From positions 196,323 to 260,322 of the forward strand of contig NZ_AQHJ01000029.1 of NCBI RefSeq assembly GCF_014925405.1: a DNA stretch of 64,000 nt, written 5' to 3'. The stretch's first letter is position 1; each line of letters opens with the position of its first letter. Below are positions 53,906 through 61,946 of the stretch, piece by piece. This stretch comes from Pseudoalteromonas ulvae UL12 (lineage in GTDB: Bacteria; Pseudomonadota; Gammaproteobacteria; Enterobacterales; Alteromonadaceae). A program made the translations under genes and the position numbers. The notes below the pieces were generated by a model. The model was not told the DNA's origin, searched no databases, and saw nothing but the letters and a program-made list of their open reading frames with translations.

Positions 53906-54027
53906 TATGCACTCCCAAATTTTTAATTAAGCAAAAGCGTAGTTTACTTTAAGCACCCCAATTAGCCAAGATCTAATCAGTTATATTTCGGTTACTTATA
54001 TAAGCCAAGATACTTGGACTGAAAAAA

Positions 54028-54654
54028 TTAGTCTTCTTTTAGCAAATCAGTCAGTAATGGCTGGTATTTCAGCGCTTGATTGGATTGCTTTAAACGATGA
54101 CTCAATACGATAGTTTCAAGTTCTGATAACGCGATATCGAAGTCATCATTAATAATCATGTAATCGTATTCATCATAATGTGATGTTTCTGCTTGGGCTT
54201 TGGCCATCCGTGAAGCGATGACATCAGCAGAATCTTGACCACGATTATTTAAGCGACTTTCAAGCTCCGCTTTTGAGGGCGGGACAATGAAAATAGTCTG
54301 TACGTCAGGGGCCAATTCTCGTACTTGGCGTGCGCCTTGCCAATCAATATCTAAAAAGACATCAATACCGTGTGCGAGTTGCGTTTCAATTGCTTGTTTT
54401 GATGTTCCGTAATAATTTTCAAAAACTTGCGCCCATTCAAAAAAGTCATTTTTGTCGATTAACGCTTTAAATTCATCAACGGTAACAAAATGGTAATGCA
54501 CGGCATTTTCTTCGCCTGGTCGAGGCTGGCGTGTTGTATGAGACACTGAAACTTTCATATCAGCATGGCGCTTTAATAAGGCTGTGATTAAGCTAGATTT
54601 TCCGGCCCCTGATGGCGCTGATAAAATAAATAAATTTCCGCGATTTGCTGACAT
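54028..54654 (-). CDS. gmk: Guanylate kinase
   Basis: 208 residues. P-loop [12 protein letters not shown] near the N-terminus, GMP-binding region ([27 protein letters not shown]), and the lid ([13 protein letters not shown]). Phosphorylates GMP to GDP, feeding GTP and (p)ppGpp pools. First gene of the gmk-rpoZ-spoT cluster. Ancestrally it probably followed yicC directly; the island now separates them. Confidence 0.96.
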   Translation of the reverse strand: MSANRGNLFILSAPSGAGKSSLITALLKRHADMKVSVSHTTRQPRPGEENAVHYHFVTVDEFKALIDKNDFFEWAQVFENYYGTSKQAIETQLAHGIDVFLDIDWQGARQVRELAPDVQTIFIVPPSKAELESRLNNRGQDSADVIASRMAKAQAETSHYDEYDYMIINDDFDIALSELETIVLSHRLKQSNQALKYQPLLTDLLKED

Positions 54655-54783
54655 GGACTTACTCTATATTTGTTAATGGCGAGCTTGATAAGTAATGATT
54701 ACTTTCCTCGTTTTGAACGCGTATTTTAGTTTTAATCGACTTAAATGGCTATGGTAAATGTAAGATTCTAATAAGTGGAATAC

Positions 54784-54810
54784 AATAAAACCGCCATTAG
54801 CGGTTTTATT
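54784..54810 (-). terminator. Intrinsic terminator, probably the original yicC terminator
   Basis: Perfect stem AATAAAACCGC / GCGGTTTTATT with loop CATTA, 24 bases beyond the left yicC-like stop codon at 54834-54836. It lies between gmk and the island, in the position expected for the yicC terminator before the island entered. Confidence 0.72.
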
Positions 54811-54833
54811 CGGACAAAAGTAATTGCTATTTT

Positions 54834-54853
54834 TTACTCGATGTTCTGGATCT
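54834..54853. other. Left attachment site (copy of yicC 3' end)
   Basis: On the minus strand it reads the codons I-Q-N-I-E-stop, as does the true end of yicC at 60173-60192; 17 of 20 bases match. All three differences are at synonymous third positions (CAG/CAA, ATC/ATA, GAG/GAA). Directly upstream in frame there is a stop, so this is only a short remnant. Confidence 0.78.
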
Positions 54854-55261
54854 ATCCCATGAATGGGAGAAAAAGTTCTAAATTTTCCAATTATTTAATT
54901 CGGTCTAAAATGATGAAGTCACCACTTTGGTCACTAGTTCGAAGACATTCGATGCCATATCTCATCACTTACTCAATAGTCATAATAGTACAAGTTCATA
55001 GTTCTTGTCATGTATTTAATTAATCATTATTTAGCCTTCCATCGAAGTCTCGATGGCAATATCTATATGATGGGGAGTATTGATGTATCTGTATTTACAG
55101 CTGATAGAACAATCGGGAATGTATAAGGTTATTTATTGATTTTGTGGTGTCTCAGAAAATGATTGGCCGCTAATTCCGGCTCTAAAATAGAAATGTAGAT
55201 GTATTATTAATGCTGTTATTTTTCTCTACATTCTATTTTGCAAAATCAAAAGTTTTGCAGT
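54854..55261. other. Gene-free left segment of the island
   Basis: About 400 bases between the left attachment site and the IS. I see no credible gene. It holds the 24-base direct repeat at 54916 and an imperfect inverted repeat (AAATAGAAATGTAGA, about 55183-55197, with TCTACATTCTATTTT, about 55231-55245). An 82-residue frame at 54775-55023 crosses the attachment site and has no coding signs. Confidence 0.6.
54916..54939. repeat. Left copy of the island subterminal direct repeat
   Basis: AAGTCACCACTTTGGTCACTAGTT matches the copy at 60039-60062 at 21 of 24 positions in the same orientation. Possibly a binding site for the integrase arm domain or a directionality factor. Confidence 0.65.
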
Positions 55262-55280
55262 GTGGACTTCCCAGCTCTCA

Positions 55281-56111
55281 CTAGACAGTCTGTTGTTTCA
55301 AAAAATACGCTTCTTCGAATTTAGCAGGTGATATACCGCCTGTATGCGAGTGGCGTTTTTTTGGATTGTAAAACATTTCTATAAAGTTAAATATCTCTGT
55401 CTTCGCTTCGACTCTGGTCGAATATATCTTCTTTCTGATCACGCGCTTTTTAAACGTAGCAAAAAAGCTCTCAGCAACCGCATTATCATGACAGTTTCCT
55501 CTGCGGCTCATGGAAGGAATAAGATTATGCTCTTTCATAAACGCTAAATAATCTGCACTGCCATACTGACTGCCTTGATCGCTATGTACCAACACAGATT
55601 GTTCTGGCCGACGTTGGTAAACGGCCATTAATAATGCCCGGATAACCAAATGCTTATCCATGTTTTTATCCATCGACCAACCGACAACGCGTCGTGAGAA
55701 CAAGTCGATAACTGTCGCTAAGTACAGAAAACCCTCATACGTTCGCACATACGTGATGTCACTCACCCACGCAGTATTAGGTGAGTCTGGGGCAAAATCA
55801 CGCTCCAATACGTTATCTGCAATCCGTGATGGCTTAACGCCTTTGATGTATTTGCGCTTGTAACCAATCTGCGCTCTAAGGTTGTTCAGTCGCATAATTT
55901 TAGCAACACGGTGCACGCTACAAGACTCGCCCGCTTCACGAAGATCACGATGTATCCAAGGGCTACCATATGTTCCGCCGCTGGCAATATAGAACTCTTT
56001 TATCCGCTTGAGCAGGCGATTATCTTCAATCGCTCTCGTGCTCAACGGCTGTTTAAGCCATGCATAAAAGCCACTGCGATTGATTTTTAATACACGGCAC
56101 ATGGATAACAC
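55281..56111 (-). CDS. IS3 transposase OrfB (DDE domain)
   Basis: 276 residues as a separate frame, the rve-type integrase core. DDE residues are visible: Asp in WVSDITYVRT, Asp in LVHSDQGSQYGS and Glu in NAVAESFFATFK; the HTH_21 block (SGGTYGSPWIHRDLREAG) is at the N-terminus. In the native element it is made as an OrfAB fusion by -1 frameshifting at the A6G site at 56183-56189; the zero-frame reading upstream of the first Met joins OrfA there. The element appears intact and potentially active. Confidence 0.92.
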   Translation of the reverse strand: MLSMCRVLKINRSGFYAWLKQPLSTRAIEDNRLLKRIKEFYIASGGTYGSPWIHRDLREAGESCSVHRVAKIMRLNNLRAQIGYKRKYIKGVKPSRIADNVLERDFAPDSPNTAWVSDITYVRTYEGFLYLATVIDLFSRRVVGWSMDKNMDKHLVIRALLMAVYQRRPEQSVLVHSDQGSQYGSADYLAFMKEHNLIPSMSRRGNCHDNAVAESFFATFKKRVIRKKIYSTRVEAKTEIFNFIEMFYNPKKRHSHTGGISPAKFEEAYFLKQQTV

Positions 56112-56149
56112 AGAGAACTGCTTCTGGTGATCTCGGATAAAGGCGTACT

Positions 56150-56434
56150 TTACTCTGGCTGGCTTGCAAAGTACCTTGCGGCCTTTTTTAAGATGTCCCT
56201 TTCCTCCGTGACCCGCTTCAACTCTGCCTCTAACTTAGCAATTCGAACCGAATCATCAGATGACTGGCGAACGGCTTTATTGCCACTTAACTGGCTTCGC
56301 CAGTGATAGAGGGATTTAGTTGAAATACCAAGCCGATCAGCAACTTCCTGAACTGAATAACCACGCTCAGTAATTTGCTTGACTGCTTCTATCTTAAACT
56401 CTTCGGTATACCGTTTGCCTTTGCTCATAAACAC
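56150..56434 (-). CDS. IS3 transposase OrfA (HTH protein)
   Basis: 94 residues: HTH of the transposase_8 type (YTEEFKIEAVKQITERGYSVQEVADRLGISTKSLYHW) and a leucine-zipper tail (IAKLEAELKRVTEERDILKKA). It binds IS ends and dimerises. Its 3' part holds the slippery heptamer AAAAAAG; after it the zero frame ends at RYFASQPE-stop while the -1 frame continues to OrfB. Confidence 0.92.
   Translation of the reverse strand: MFMSKGKRYTEEFKIEAVKQITERGYSVQEVADRLGISTKSLYHWRSQLSGNKAVRQSSDDSVRIAKLEAELKRVTEERDILKKAARYFASQPE
56183..56189 (-). promoter_or_regulatory. Programmed -1 frameshift site (A6G) of the IS3 element
   Basis: On the minus strand AAAAAAG occurs in the LKKA codons of orfA. Slipping back one base gives KKGRKVLCKPARVKYAFIRD, in frame with OrfB, which is the expected fusion. 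Confidence 0.87.
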
Positions 56435-56644
56435 CTCTATTTGAAGTTACATTGTAACTGTTAAAAATGTCTAGCAAAGTCTGGGAAGTCCACCGAGCCT
56501 TTTACTGTACTGCCGTCGCCCCATTGGGCTGTCTATTTTCACTTTCATTTTGTTGATGTAACGAAGTCAACACGTGACATATATGGACACGACCCACTTT
56601 GCAAGCATGAGCTGTTGTTATCTTGTAAAAGGACGGTGAACGCC

Positions 56645-57691
56645 TCAAGCTTGGGTGCGGCTTGTCTGCTGCCCAAGGCTTAACTTGTTAGGTGATTTGC
56701 CGCGTATTAATTTAGCCATAGGCTTTTCAAAGTATCTGAACGAAATGTATGCGGCCAGTATACTTAGAGACAGCGAAAGTATTAGTTTTAACTCAACCGA
56801 TAAATTTAACTTATTTACCTGCACAATAACTGGCATATGCAGCAAGTACAGGGAGTATGATATTTTCCCGATGAAGTCGCCAAACTTATTAGCCAATAGC
56901 ACATTGTTATTTGGAACTAAAAACACCACGCAAAAGAAAACTGTACTCATTACAAACAGAACTTCGTAGCTTAGCCACATTTTACGTTTTGCATCAGATG
57001 TAACTGTTGTCAAATCTGGATACATAAGGGGAATTAAGCAAAGTGCCAATACAAACCAGTGCCTTCTAAGATACTGAGGAATCATTAACGATTTATAGTT
57101 CATCCCAAAGATAACTCCGACAAAAAAATACGGTAAGCTTCTAAGTACATTAAACTCGTTGTACGGAACCCCATTAAAATCACCGGATACTCTCGGGAAG
57201 TTAAATAAAAATAGTAAAATCATTACCGCGAATATTGATACATAAATATAACCTTTACGACTCTTAGCACACGCCCAAAAAATGATGAAGATGAAATAAA
57301 ATTGTATTTCGGGAGGGATTGACCAAAGCACACTGTCACCATGCAAGAATAGCAAGTGACCTACCAGTGCATTGATATCAGGAATATTGTAAAGAGCATC
57401 ATTACCTGAAATAGACAATAAATAAGAGCCGAATACAACCGCCAAATACAGGGGTAAGACTCTTCCTACCCTGGCTAAGAAATAGTGAGAGATATCTTTT
57501 TTTTGGAAGCCTCTCTCCAAGTAGAGATACGCCATTAAAAAGCCACTTAGCAAGAAAAATAGCATTACGCCATAAGCGCCAGAGCCGCCACCTAAAGCAC
57601 CACCTAACCAATTAGTAACATCGCTAAAGTGAGTAAAAAAGACAATAAGAGCAGCTAGTGCTCGTAGGGTGTATAGCTTTCTAATTTCCAT
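56645..57691 (-). CDS. Acyltransferase-3 family membrane protein (OafA-like)
   Basis: 348 residues with about ten membrane helices. The N-terminal block IRKLYTLRALAALIVFFTHF carries the family R-x-x-A-(A)-x-x-V and catalytic His; YGVMLFFLLSGFLMAYLY and the late SYSLYLLHMPVIV are further signatures. Such enzymes O-acetylate lipopolysaccharide or capsule sugars and other surface glycans. Cargo of the island; a surface change that alters phage or host recognition is a plausible benefit but is inference. ATG 57689-57691 is preferred over TTG 57701-57703. Confidence 0.83.
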   Translation of the reverse strand: MEIRKLYTLRALAALIVFFTHFSDVTNWLGGALGGGSGAYGVMLFFLLSGFLMAYLYLERGFQKKDISHYFLARVGRVLPLYLAVVFGSYLLSISGNDALYNIPDINALVGHLLFLHGDSVLWSIPPEIQFYFIFIIFWACAKSRKGYIYVSIFAVMILLFLFNFPRVSGDFNGVPYNEFNVLRSLPYFFVGVIFGMNYKSLMIPQYLRRHWFVLALCLIPLMYPDLTTVTSDAKRKMWLSYEVLFVMSTVFFCVVFLVPNNNVLLANKFGDFIGKISYSLYLLHMPVIVQVNKLNLSVELKLILSLSLSILAAYISFRYFEKPMAKLIRGKSPNKLSLGQQTSRTQA

Positions 57692-57804
57692 GAAAAAGGC
57701 CAATTACTCTGATTTATATGAAAAGGTGTTGTATTGATACAGAAATATCCGTTTCTCGCTCAAAGCCCTACATCGCAAAAGAGCCAGAATCAAAGAATCA
57801 AACT

Positions 57805-58467
57805 CTATTTTTTGCGCTTTAACCAATTTTTAACTGGCTCTAACCACTCATTTTTTGGAGTAAAAAATGCACCGTGTTCTTTACCTGTTGAAATTGAAAC
57901 TTCTTTGTAAGAGCTAACTGTATCAGCTCTCCTTGCTACGACCTCATCACATGAACCAACAGAGTCTGATGTTTCATAAACTGAAAATAAATGTCCATAA
58001 ATAGTTATATCTTCTCTTTTAGCTAAGCCACTCGTACAAGCAGCTAAAATAACATAATTAATATTCTTGTTTTTTAAATAGCTCGATGTAATTGCTGTAA
58101 TAAAACCGCCACGAGAGAAGCCCACTAAGGATATGCTTTTTGCAGGCACACCACTTTCAAGTAACTGATTAACTTGATCAGATAGCTGCTTTGCGTATTT
58201 GAAAGGGTGAGTTTTGGCGGGTCGATGAGTTGCTATTAAATGATAACCAGAATCTGAAAGCCCTTCTTTAACTGCTGGGAAGTCGTATTTCCCCCAACGG
58301 TCATGAATAGGAGTTGGATCTTTTCCTTCTACTATAAATCCATGAGAGTAGAAAACATATTTACCCGATGGATTCACTTTATTAGGGAGGCCATCGAATA
58401 TTTCACCGGCATAACTAAATGACATCAAAAATAGACTAAAGGAAAATAAAGCAAATTTGTGTAACAT
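57805..58467 (-). CDS. Small exported alpha/beta hydrolase-fold protein
   Basis: 220 residues. A signal peptide (MLHKFALFSFSLFLMSFSYA) is followed by YVFYSHGFIVEG (the H-G oxyanion turn), the elbow GFSRGGFI (nucleophile Ser) and a late His in GKEHGAFFTP; the Asp is not sure. Resembles short secreted serine hydrolases of Gammaproteobacteria that lack a known substrate. Second cargo gene of the island; it is 114 bases upstream of the acyltransferase gene on the same strand and may share its transcript. Confidence 0.65.
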   Translation of the reverse strand: MLHKFALFSFSLFLMSFSYAGEIFDGLPNKVNPSGKYVFYSHGFIVEGKDPTPIHDRWGKYDFPAVKEGLSDSGYHLIATHRPAKTHPFKYAKQLSDQVNQLLESGVPAKSISLVGFSRGGFITAITSSYLKNKNINYVILAACTSGLAKREDITIYGHLFSVYETSDSVGSCDEVVARRADTVSSYKEVSISTGKEHGAFFTPKNEWLEPVKNWLKRKK

Positions 58468-58642
58468 AACACTTCCGATTTTGGCTTAATGAGCTGTATT
58501 GTATTTAAACTATAATTTTTCATCAATAACTGGCTGTCAGCGAGTGTCCGTTATTCGCTCGAGCCGATCTGAGAGTATTTACTTTAACTGATAATGGGGC
58601 AAAAACGGGTTAGTGCCAAAGTCTGTCTACGTCACATATACG

Positions 58643-58684
58643 ACTGTCAGACTTGATTGAGTCCTGTTAATCGAATCTGACAGT
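58643..58684. other. Long inverted repeat between integrase and hydrolase genes
   Basis: Arms ACTGTCAGA and TCTGACAGT enclose 24 bases that pair further with one or two mismatches (TTGATT / AATCGA). It lies 25 bases after the integrase stop. It has no T run and might be a recombination-related or regulatory site. The 241-base gap 58468-58708 holds nothing else that I can read. Confidence 0.5.
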
Positions 58685-58708
58685 TCAAGCTAAAGGGATC
58701 GATGTTGC

Positions 58709-59968
58709 TTAACTCAGTAATGGTTTGTATTTTACCAATGGCATTAATCGTTCCGCTAAGTTATTCAAAGCAGTCTTACGCTCTGGAAAAAAGCCATAAC
58801 AATCATAAGTTTGTTCAACACCTTTAAGGCTATGATTCATACACTTCTCAGCTACCTCTCTCTTTGTTCCTATTTTTGATAATAAAGTACGGAAAGTTCG
58901 TCTCAAGTCGTGAATAGTAAAATGCTCAACGTCTACATTTGCCATATAATTTGGTCCCGGTTTTCTTTTGCCATAGGCAACTCCGAACAAACTGGCTACA
59001 GCATCATTAAGGGTGTCACTTGCAATGTGCGGCTTTTTACTGGCCTTCCGTTTTGGAAATAGGTACTCGGAATTGCCGCTGAGTAATTTGAGATCCTGAA
59101 AAAGAGGTACAGCTAAATCAGGTATGGGCACAATCAGTGAAGCTTGAGTCTTCGTAGCGGTATCCAGTAGTTTGAAAGTTTGGCGTTTTAAATCAACTTG
59201 TTGCCATTTAGCCGATAACAGTTCCATCTTACGAGTCCCTAAAATTAAAAGCAGGACCAATGCAATATATGAGGCGGTCGGGATCTTATGCTGGTGCTCA
59301 CGAAAAATAGAAAATGCATCTTCTATTTCATGTTCTTCTAAAAATCGTTGACGCTTTTTGTCTGCGCCTCCAGCATCTTCTGTCTGTGAAAACTCTTGTG
59401 CAATATTACAAGTGATCAGTTTATATTTTGTAGCAATTTTAAAGACGCGTTTAATAAATAATAGAACCTGATTGGCGACAGAGGGTCGCCCGAAATCTAA
59501 TACTCGTTGGATGACATTATCGATATCGTAACTATGAATACGATCAATGCGTATAGCCCCAAGGTATGACTTAATTTCATTGTTATAAACGCGTTCATAG
59601 ATGTAAGTGGTTTTGATCTTATTGCGCTTTTTCTCAAGAAACTTTTGTGCACAGTCATCAAACGTGATGAGCTTGGGCTGCTTTTGTCGGTCGATATCTA
59701 ATTTAGGATCAATGCCATCATTTAGCTTTTTACGGCATTCAATTGCGGCTTTTATGGCTCCTTCAAGGTTGAGAAGCTCTTCATGATCTGTGCCATAAGA
59801 ACCGATCTTAAACTGTCTTCGTTTACCGAATAGCTGATATCTGATGATCCAACTCGCTTTACCCGGAGATTTAACATCAAGATATAAGCTTGGATAGAAA
59901 TTTTCAAAAGCGGGGTTACCGAGTTTGACGAGTTCATCTACTCGGTTTCGTTGTTCCAATATTGACAT
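58709..59968 (-). CDS. Tyrosine recombinase (P4-type integrase), yicC-site
   Basis: 419 residues. An Arm-DNA-binding N-terminus (SWIIRYQLFGKRRQFKIGSYG), a SAM-like core-binding domain (TFDDCAQKFLEKKRNKIK) and a C-terminal catalytic domain follow in order. The catalytic set is Arg in GTRKMELL, His and Arg in HDLRRTFRTLL (from 353), His in CMNHSLKGVEQTY, and the Tyr at 388. Start ATG 59966-59968 with a GGTGAG ribosome site. Adjacent to the right attachment site; it is the likely mover of the island and probably autonomous for integration. No excisionase is seen. Confidence 0.93.
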   Translation of the reverse strand: MSILEQRNRVDELVKLGNPAFENFYPSLYLDVKSPGKASWIIRYQLFGKRRQFKIGSYGTDHEELLNLEGAIKAAIECRKKLNDGIDPKLDIDRQKQPKLITFDDCAQKFLEKKRNKIKTTYIYERVYNNEIKSYLGAIRIDRIHSYDIDNVIQRVLDFGRPSVANQVLLFIKRVFKIATKYKLITCNIAQEFSQTEDAGGADKKRQRFLEEHEIEDAFSIFREHQHKIPTASYIALVLLLILGTRKMELLSAKWQQVDLKRQTFKLLDTATKTQASLIVPIPDLAVPLFQDLKLLSGNSEYLFPKRKASKKPHIASDTLNDAVASLFGVAYGKRKPGPNYMANVDVEHFTIHDLRRTFRTLLSKIGTKREVAEKCMNHSLKGVEQTYDCYGFFPERKTALNNLAERLMPLVKYKPLLS

Positions 59969-60038
59969 AAGCTCACCTTTATTTAATCAAAAAATGTGGT
60001 GAGTAGATGAAGAGATAAACACCAAAATGAAATCGAAA

Positions 60039-60062
60039 AAGTCACCACTTAGGTCACCACTT
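60039..60062. repeat. Right copy of the island subterminal direct repeat
   Basis: AAGTCACCACTTAGGTCACCACTT; itself two tandem GTCACCACTT units. Same orientation as the left copy (21 of 24). It lies between the integrase start and the yicC stop. Confidence 0.65.
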
Positions 60063-60172
60063 GACTGTCAATTTGAACTGTTTTTTATAAGCTCGCTTAA
60101 ATATTTGGAAGGAAAAGCCTAAAAAAGCACGTTAAACTGCTATTTCAGGCTTAATTTATACTAGAAAACTTC

Positions 60173-61033
60173 TTATTCTATGTTTTGGATCTGCTCACGC
60201 ATTTGTTCGATGAGTACTTTGAGTTCAACCGCAGCATTGGTGATGTCGCTGTTAATTGATTTAGAAGCTAAGGTGTTGGCTTCTCGGTTGAATTCTTGCA
60301 TCATGAAGTCTAAACGACGGCCACAAGCTCCACCTTTTTTGAGCATTTTACGGGTTTCTTTTACGTGTGATTTTAAGCGGTCGAGCTCTTCTGCGACATC
60401 TTGCTTTTGTGCTAAATAGATAAGCTCTTGTTCTAAGCGGCTTTCATCAATCTCTGTTTTGAGTTCTTCGAGTTTTTGGCTTAAGCGCTCACGTTGCCAT
60501 ATTTTTACTTGTGGCATATGTTGTTCAACAACATCGACTTGCTCTAAAATTGCGCTTAAGCGGCTTTCTATCATATCTTTTAAATTGGAACCTTCGGCCG
60601 CACGTGCATCAAGAAAATCAACAATTGTGCTATCAAGAGCTGAAAGTAACTCAGCTTGTACTGAGTCCATGTCAATTTCTTGGGCTTCCATCACTCCAGG
60701 CCAACGAAGAATATCGACAGGGTTGATGTCGCCTTGACTTAAATTTTGTACCCACTTAGCGCTGTTCACTAATTGAGACGCGAGAGATTCGTTGATGGTG
60801 AGTTCGCCTACATGAGCAGGATTGGCTGCAAACTTTAAGAAAACTTCGACTTTGCCCCGTTGTAAATTTTTGCGAAGGCGGTCGCGAATAATGGGTTCCA
60901 TGCCGCGAAATTGCTCTGGCGCTCGAATGAAGGTTTCTAAATAACGTTGATTAACAGAGCGGATTTCCCATGTGCCTGTTCCCCAATCGCCTTTTTGTTC
61001 CTGGCGCGCGTATGCTGTCATGCTGTGGATCAT
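60173..61033 (-). CDS. yicC: YicC-family endoribonuclease
   Basis: 286 residues, starting MIHSMTAYARQEQKGDWGTGTWEIRSVNQRYLE, the conserved YicC N-terminus, and ending with the DUF1732 block (LKKGGACGRRLDFMMQEFNREANTLASKSIN). E. coli YicC is reported as a ribonuclease acting on some small RNAs. The last six codons are the integration target of the island; the gene is intact because the island restores its 3' end. It is divergent from the rph-pyrE unit, with an unusual 900-bp insert between. Confidence 0.94.
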   Translation of the reverse strand: MIHSMTAYARQEQKGDWGTGTWEIRSVNQRYLETFIRAPEQFRGMEPIIRDRLRKNLQRGKVEVFLKFAANPAHVGELTINESLASQLVNSAKWVQNLSQGDINPVDILRWPGVMEAQEIDMDSVQAELLSALDSTIVDFLDARAAEGSNLKDMIESRLSAILEQVDVVEQHMPQVKIWQRERLSQKLEELKTEIDESRLEQELIYLAQKQDVAEELDRLKSHVKETRKMLKKGGACGRRLDFMMQEFNREANTLASKSINSDITNAAVELKVLIEQMREQIQNIE

Positions 61034-61066
61034 GGAAACGATTCCCTTTTTAAATTGCAGGTTAAT

Positions 61067-61264
61067 TCATAAATTCAATTCATTATAACCAAAGATGATG
61101 CCAGCTCTAACACTAATTTTTAGACAAAAGTAACAAACAAGTAATACCAGCAGTTTGTTAGTTGCGACATCGGTTTTATCAAGACAAAATAAGGTTGCTA
61201 GAACTACACTCTGGATTCCACCAATGGCAAATAAGATTTGAATTAAATTATTCACAATGCGCAA
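61067..61264 (-). pseudogene. N-terminal fragment of a membrane-anchored AraC-type regulator
   Basis: 65 residues: NNLIQILFAIGGIQSVVLATLFCLDK and NKLLVLLVCYFCLKISVRAGIIF match the first two helices of regulators that have a seven-helix membrane part before an AraC DNA-binding domain. The frame stops after NELNL and no helix-turn-helix follows before yicC. Probably a relic; I recognise the pattern but cannot confirm by search. Confidence 0.45.
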
Positions 61265-61481
61265 TTAATAAAAGTTTGTTAAGTTCTTTGAAAATAAACC
61301 TCATAACATAAAATTACATAAGTGTGTTGTAAGGCTTACTCATCAAATGTTTTTCTTCCTCAAGCGTTAAGTTAATTAAATTAAAGAGGTGTTCTATCTT
61401 GGAATAAAATAAGCGTACTAAGCTAGATTCAAGGTGCTCGATCATTAAAGGGGGATTACCCCCTCCCTTTACGCAGTGTTT

Positions 61482-61688
61482 CTATATGTTCACAATTCTT
61501 GGTGTTCCACCTTCATTTACACAACGGTAATAACTAGCCTGCGCTGAACGTGGGTTGTAATGTTCTTCTGACCAAGCGACTTTTCCACCTTTTTCACAAA
61601 AGATATAAGTTGCAGTACTGGCTTCTGATACTGGAGACATAGAAGCTACAGCAAAAGTTGATAGCGCGATTAACGTTGTTTTAAACAT
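61482..61688 (-). CDS. Small secreted protein, unknown family
   Basis: 68 residues. A signal peptide (MFKTTLIALSTFAVASMSPVSEA, cleavage near SEA) and about 45 mature residues with two Cys (IFCEKGG; YYRCVNEGG) that could form a disulphide. AAAGGA lies eight bases before the ATG at 61686-61688. I do not recognise a family. A GGGGGATTACCCCC hairpin (about 61450-61463) follows it and could be its terminator, though it has few T. Confidence 0.6.
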   Translation of the reverse strand: MFKTTLIALSTFAVASMSPVSEASTATYIFCEKGGKVAWSEEHYNPRSAQASYYRCVNEGGTPRIVNI

Positions 61689-61946
61689 TTTGATATCCTT
61701 TCATTAAAATAAAGTTTGAGTGTTTTTTTAATACACTTTTTCGAGATTAAATAATGTCCCCGATTTTGTAAATATTTATTTTCAAAATCGGGTACAAATT
61801 CGATTCGTGAGCTATGAAAGGAGCTCTAAAGGCTAATAATAGTTAGAGACTTTATAAGGCTGTCATATAAAGTTTTCAATTTCGCGATAGCATGATGGTT
61901 ACCAACCTTCTATAATGTGGCAAATTTTTAGATTAGAGAAGAGATG

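Larger units (their letters stand above)
55262..56493 (-). mobile_element. IS3-family insertion sequence
   Basis: Terminal inverted repeats GTGGACTTCCCAG (55262-55274) and CTGGGAAGTCCAC (56481-56493) enclose the two-frame transposase genes. Length about 1.23 kb is typical of IS3. I do not see a target duplication at the borders (left flank AGT or GTG, right flank CGA or CCG), suggesting a later rearrangement or a different end definition. Confidence 0.9.
54834..60192. mobile_element. Integrative genomic island inserted at the yicC 3' end
   Basis: About 5.3 kb bounded by direct repeats of the yicC 3' end. A tyrosine recombinase gene lies near the yicC-proximal end. Contents, left to right: a 400-bp gene-free segment, an IS3-family insertion, acyltransferase, secreted hydrolase, integrase. 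Islands of the MGIVflInd1 group of Vibrio and relatives use the same site, the 3' end of yicC (established knowledge). This copy shows no excisionase gene or mobilisation genes and may be a reduced or decaying member. Confidence 0.8.

Noticed and set aside
54775..55023. An 82-residue plus-strand frame
   Set aside because: It crosses the yicC terminator hairpin and the left attachment site; no ribosome site, no recognisable protein.
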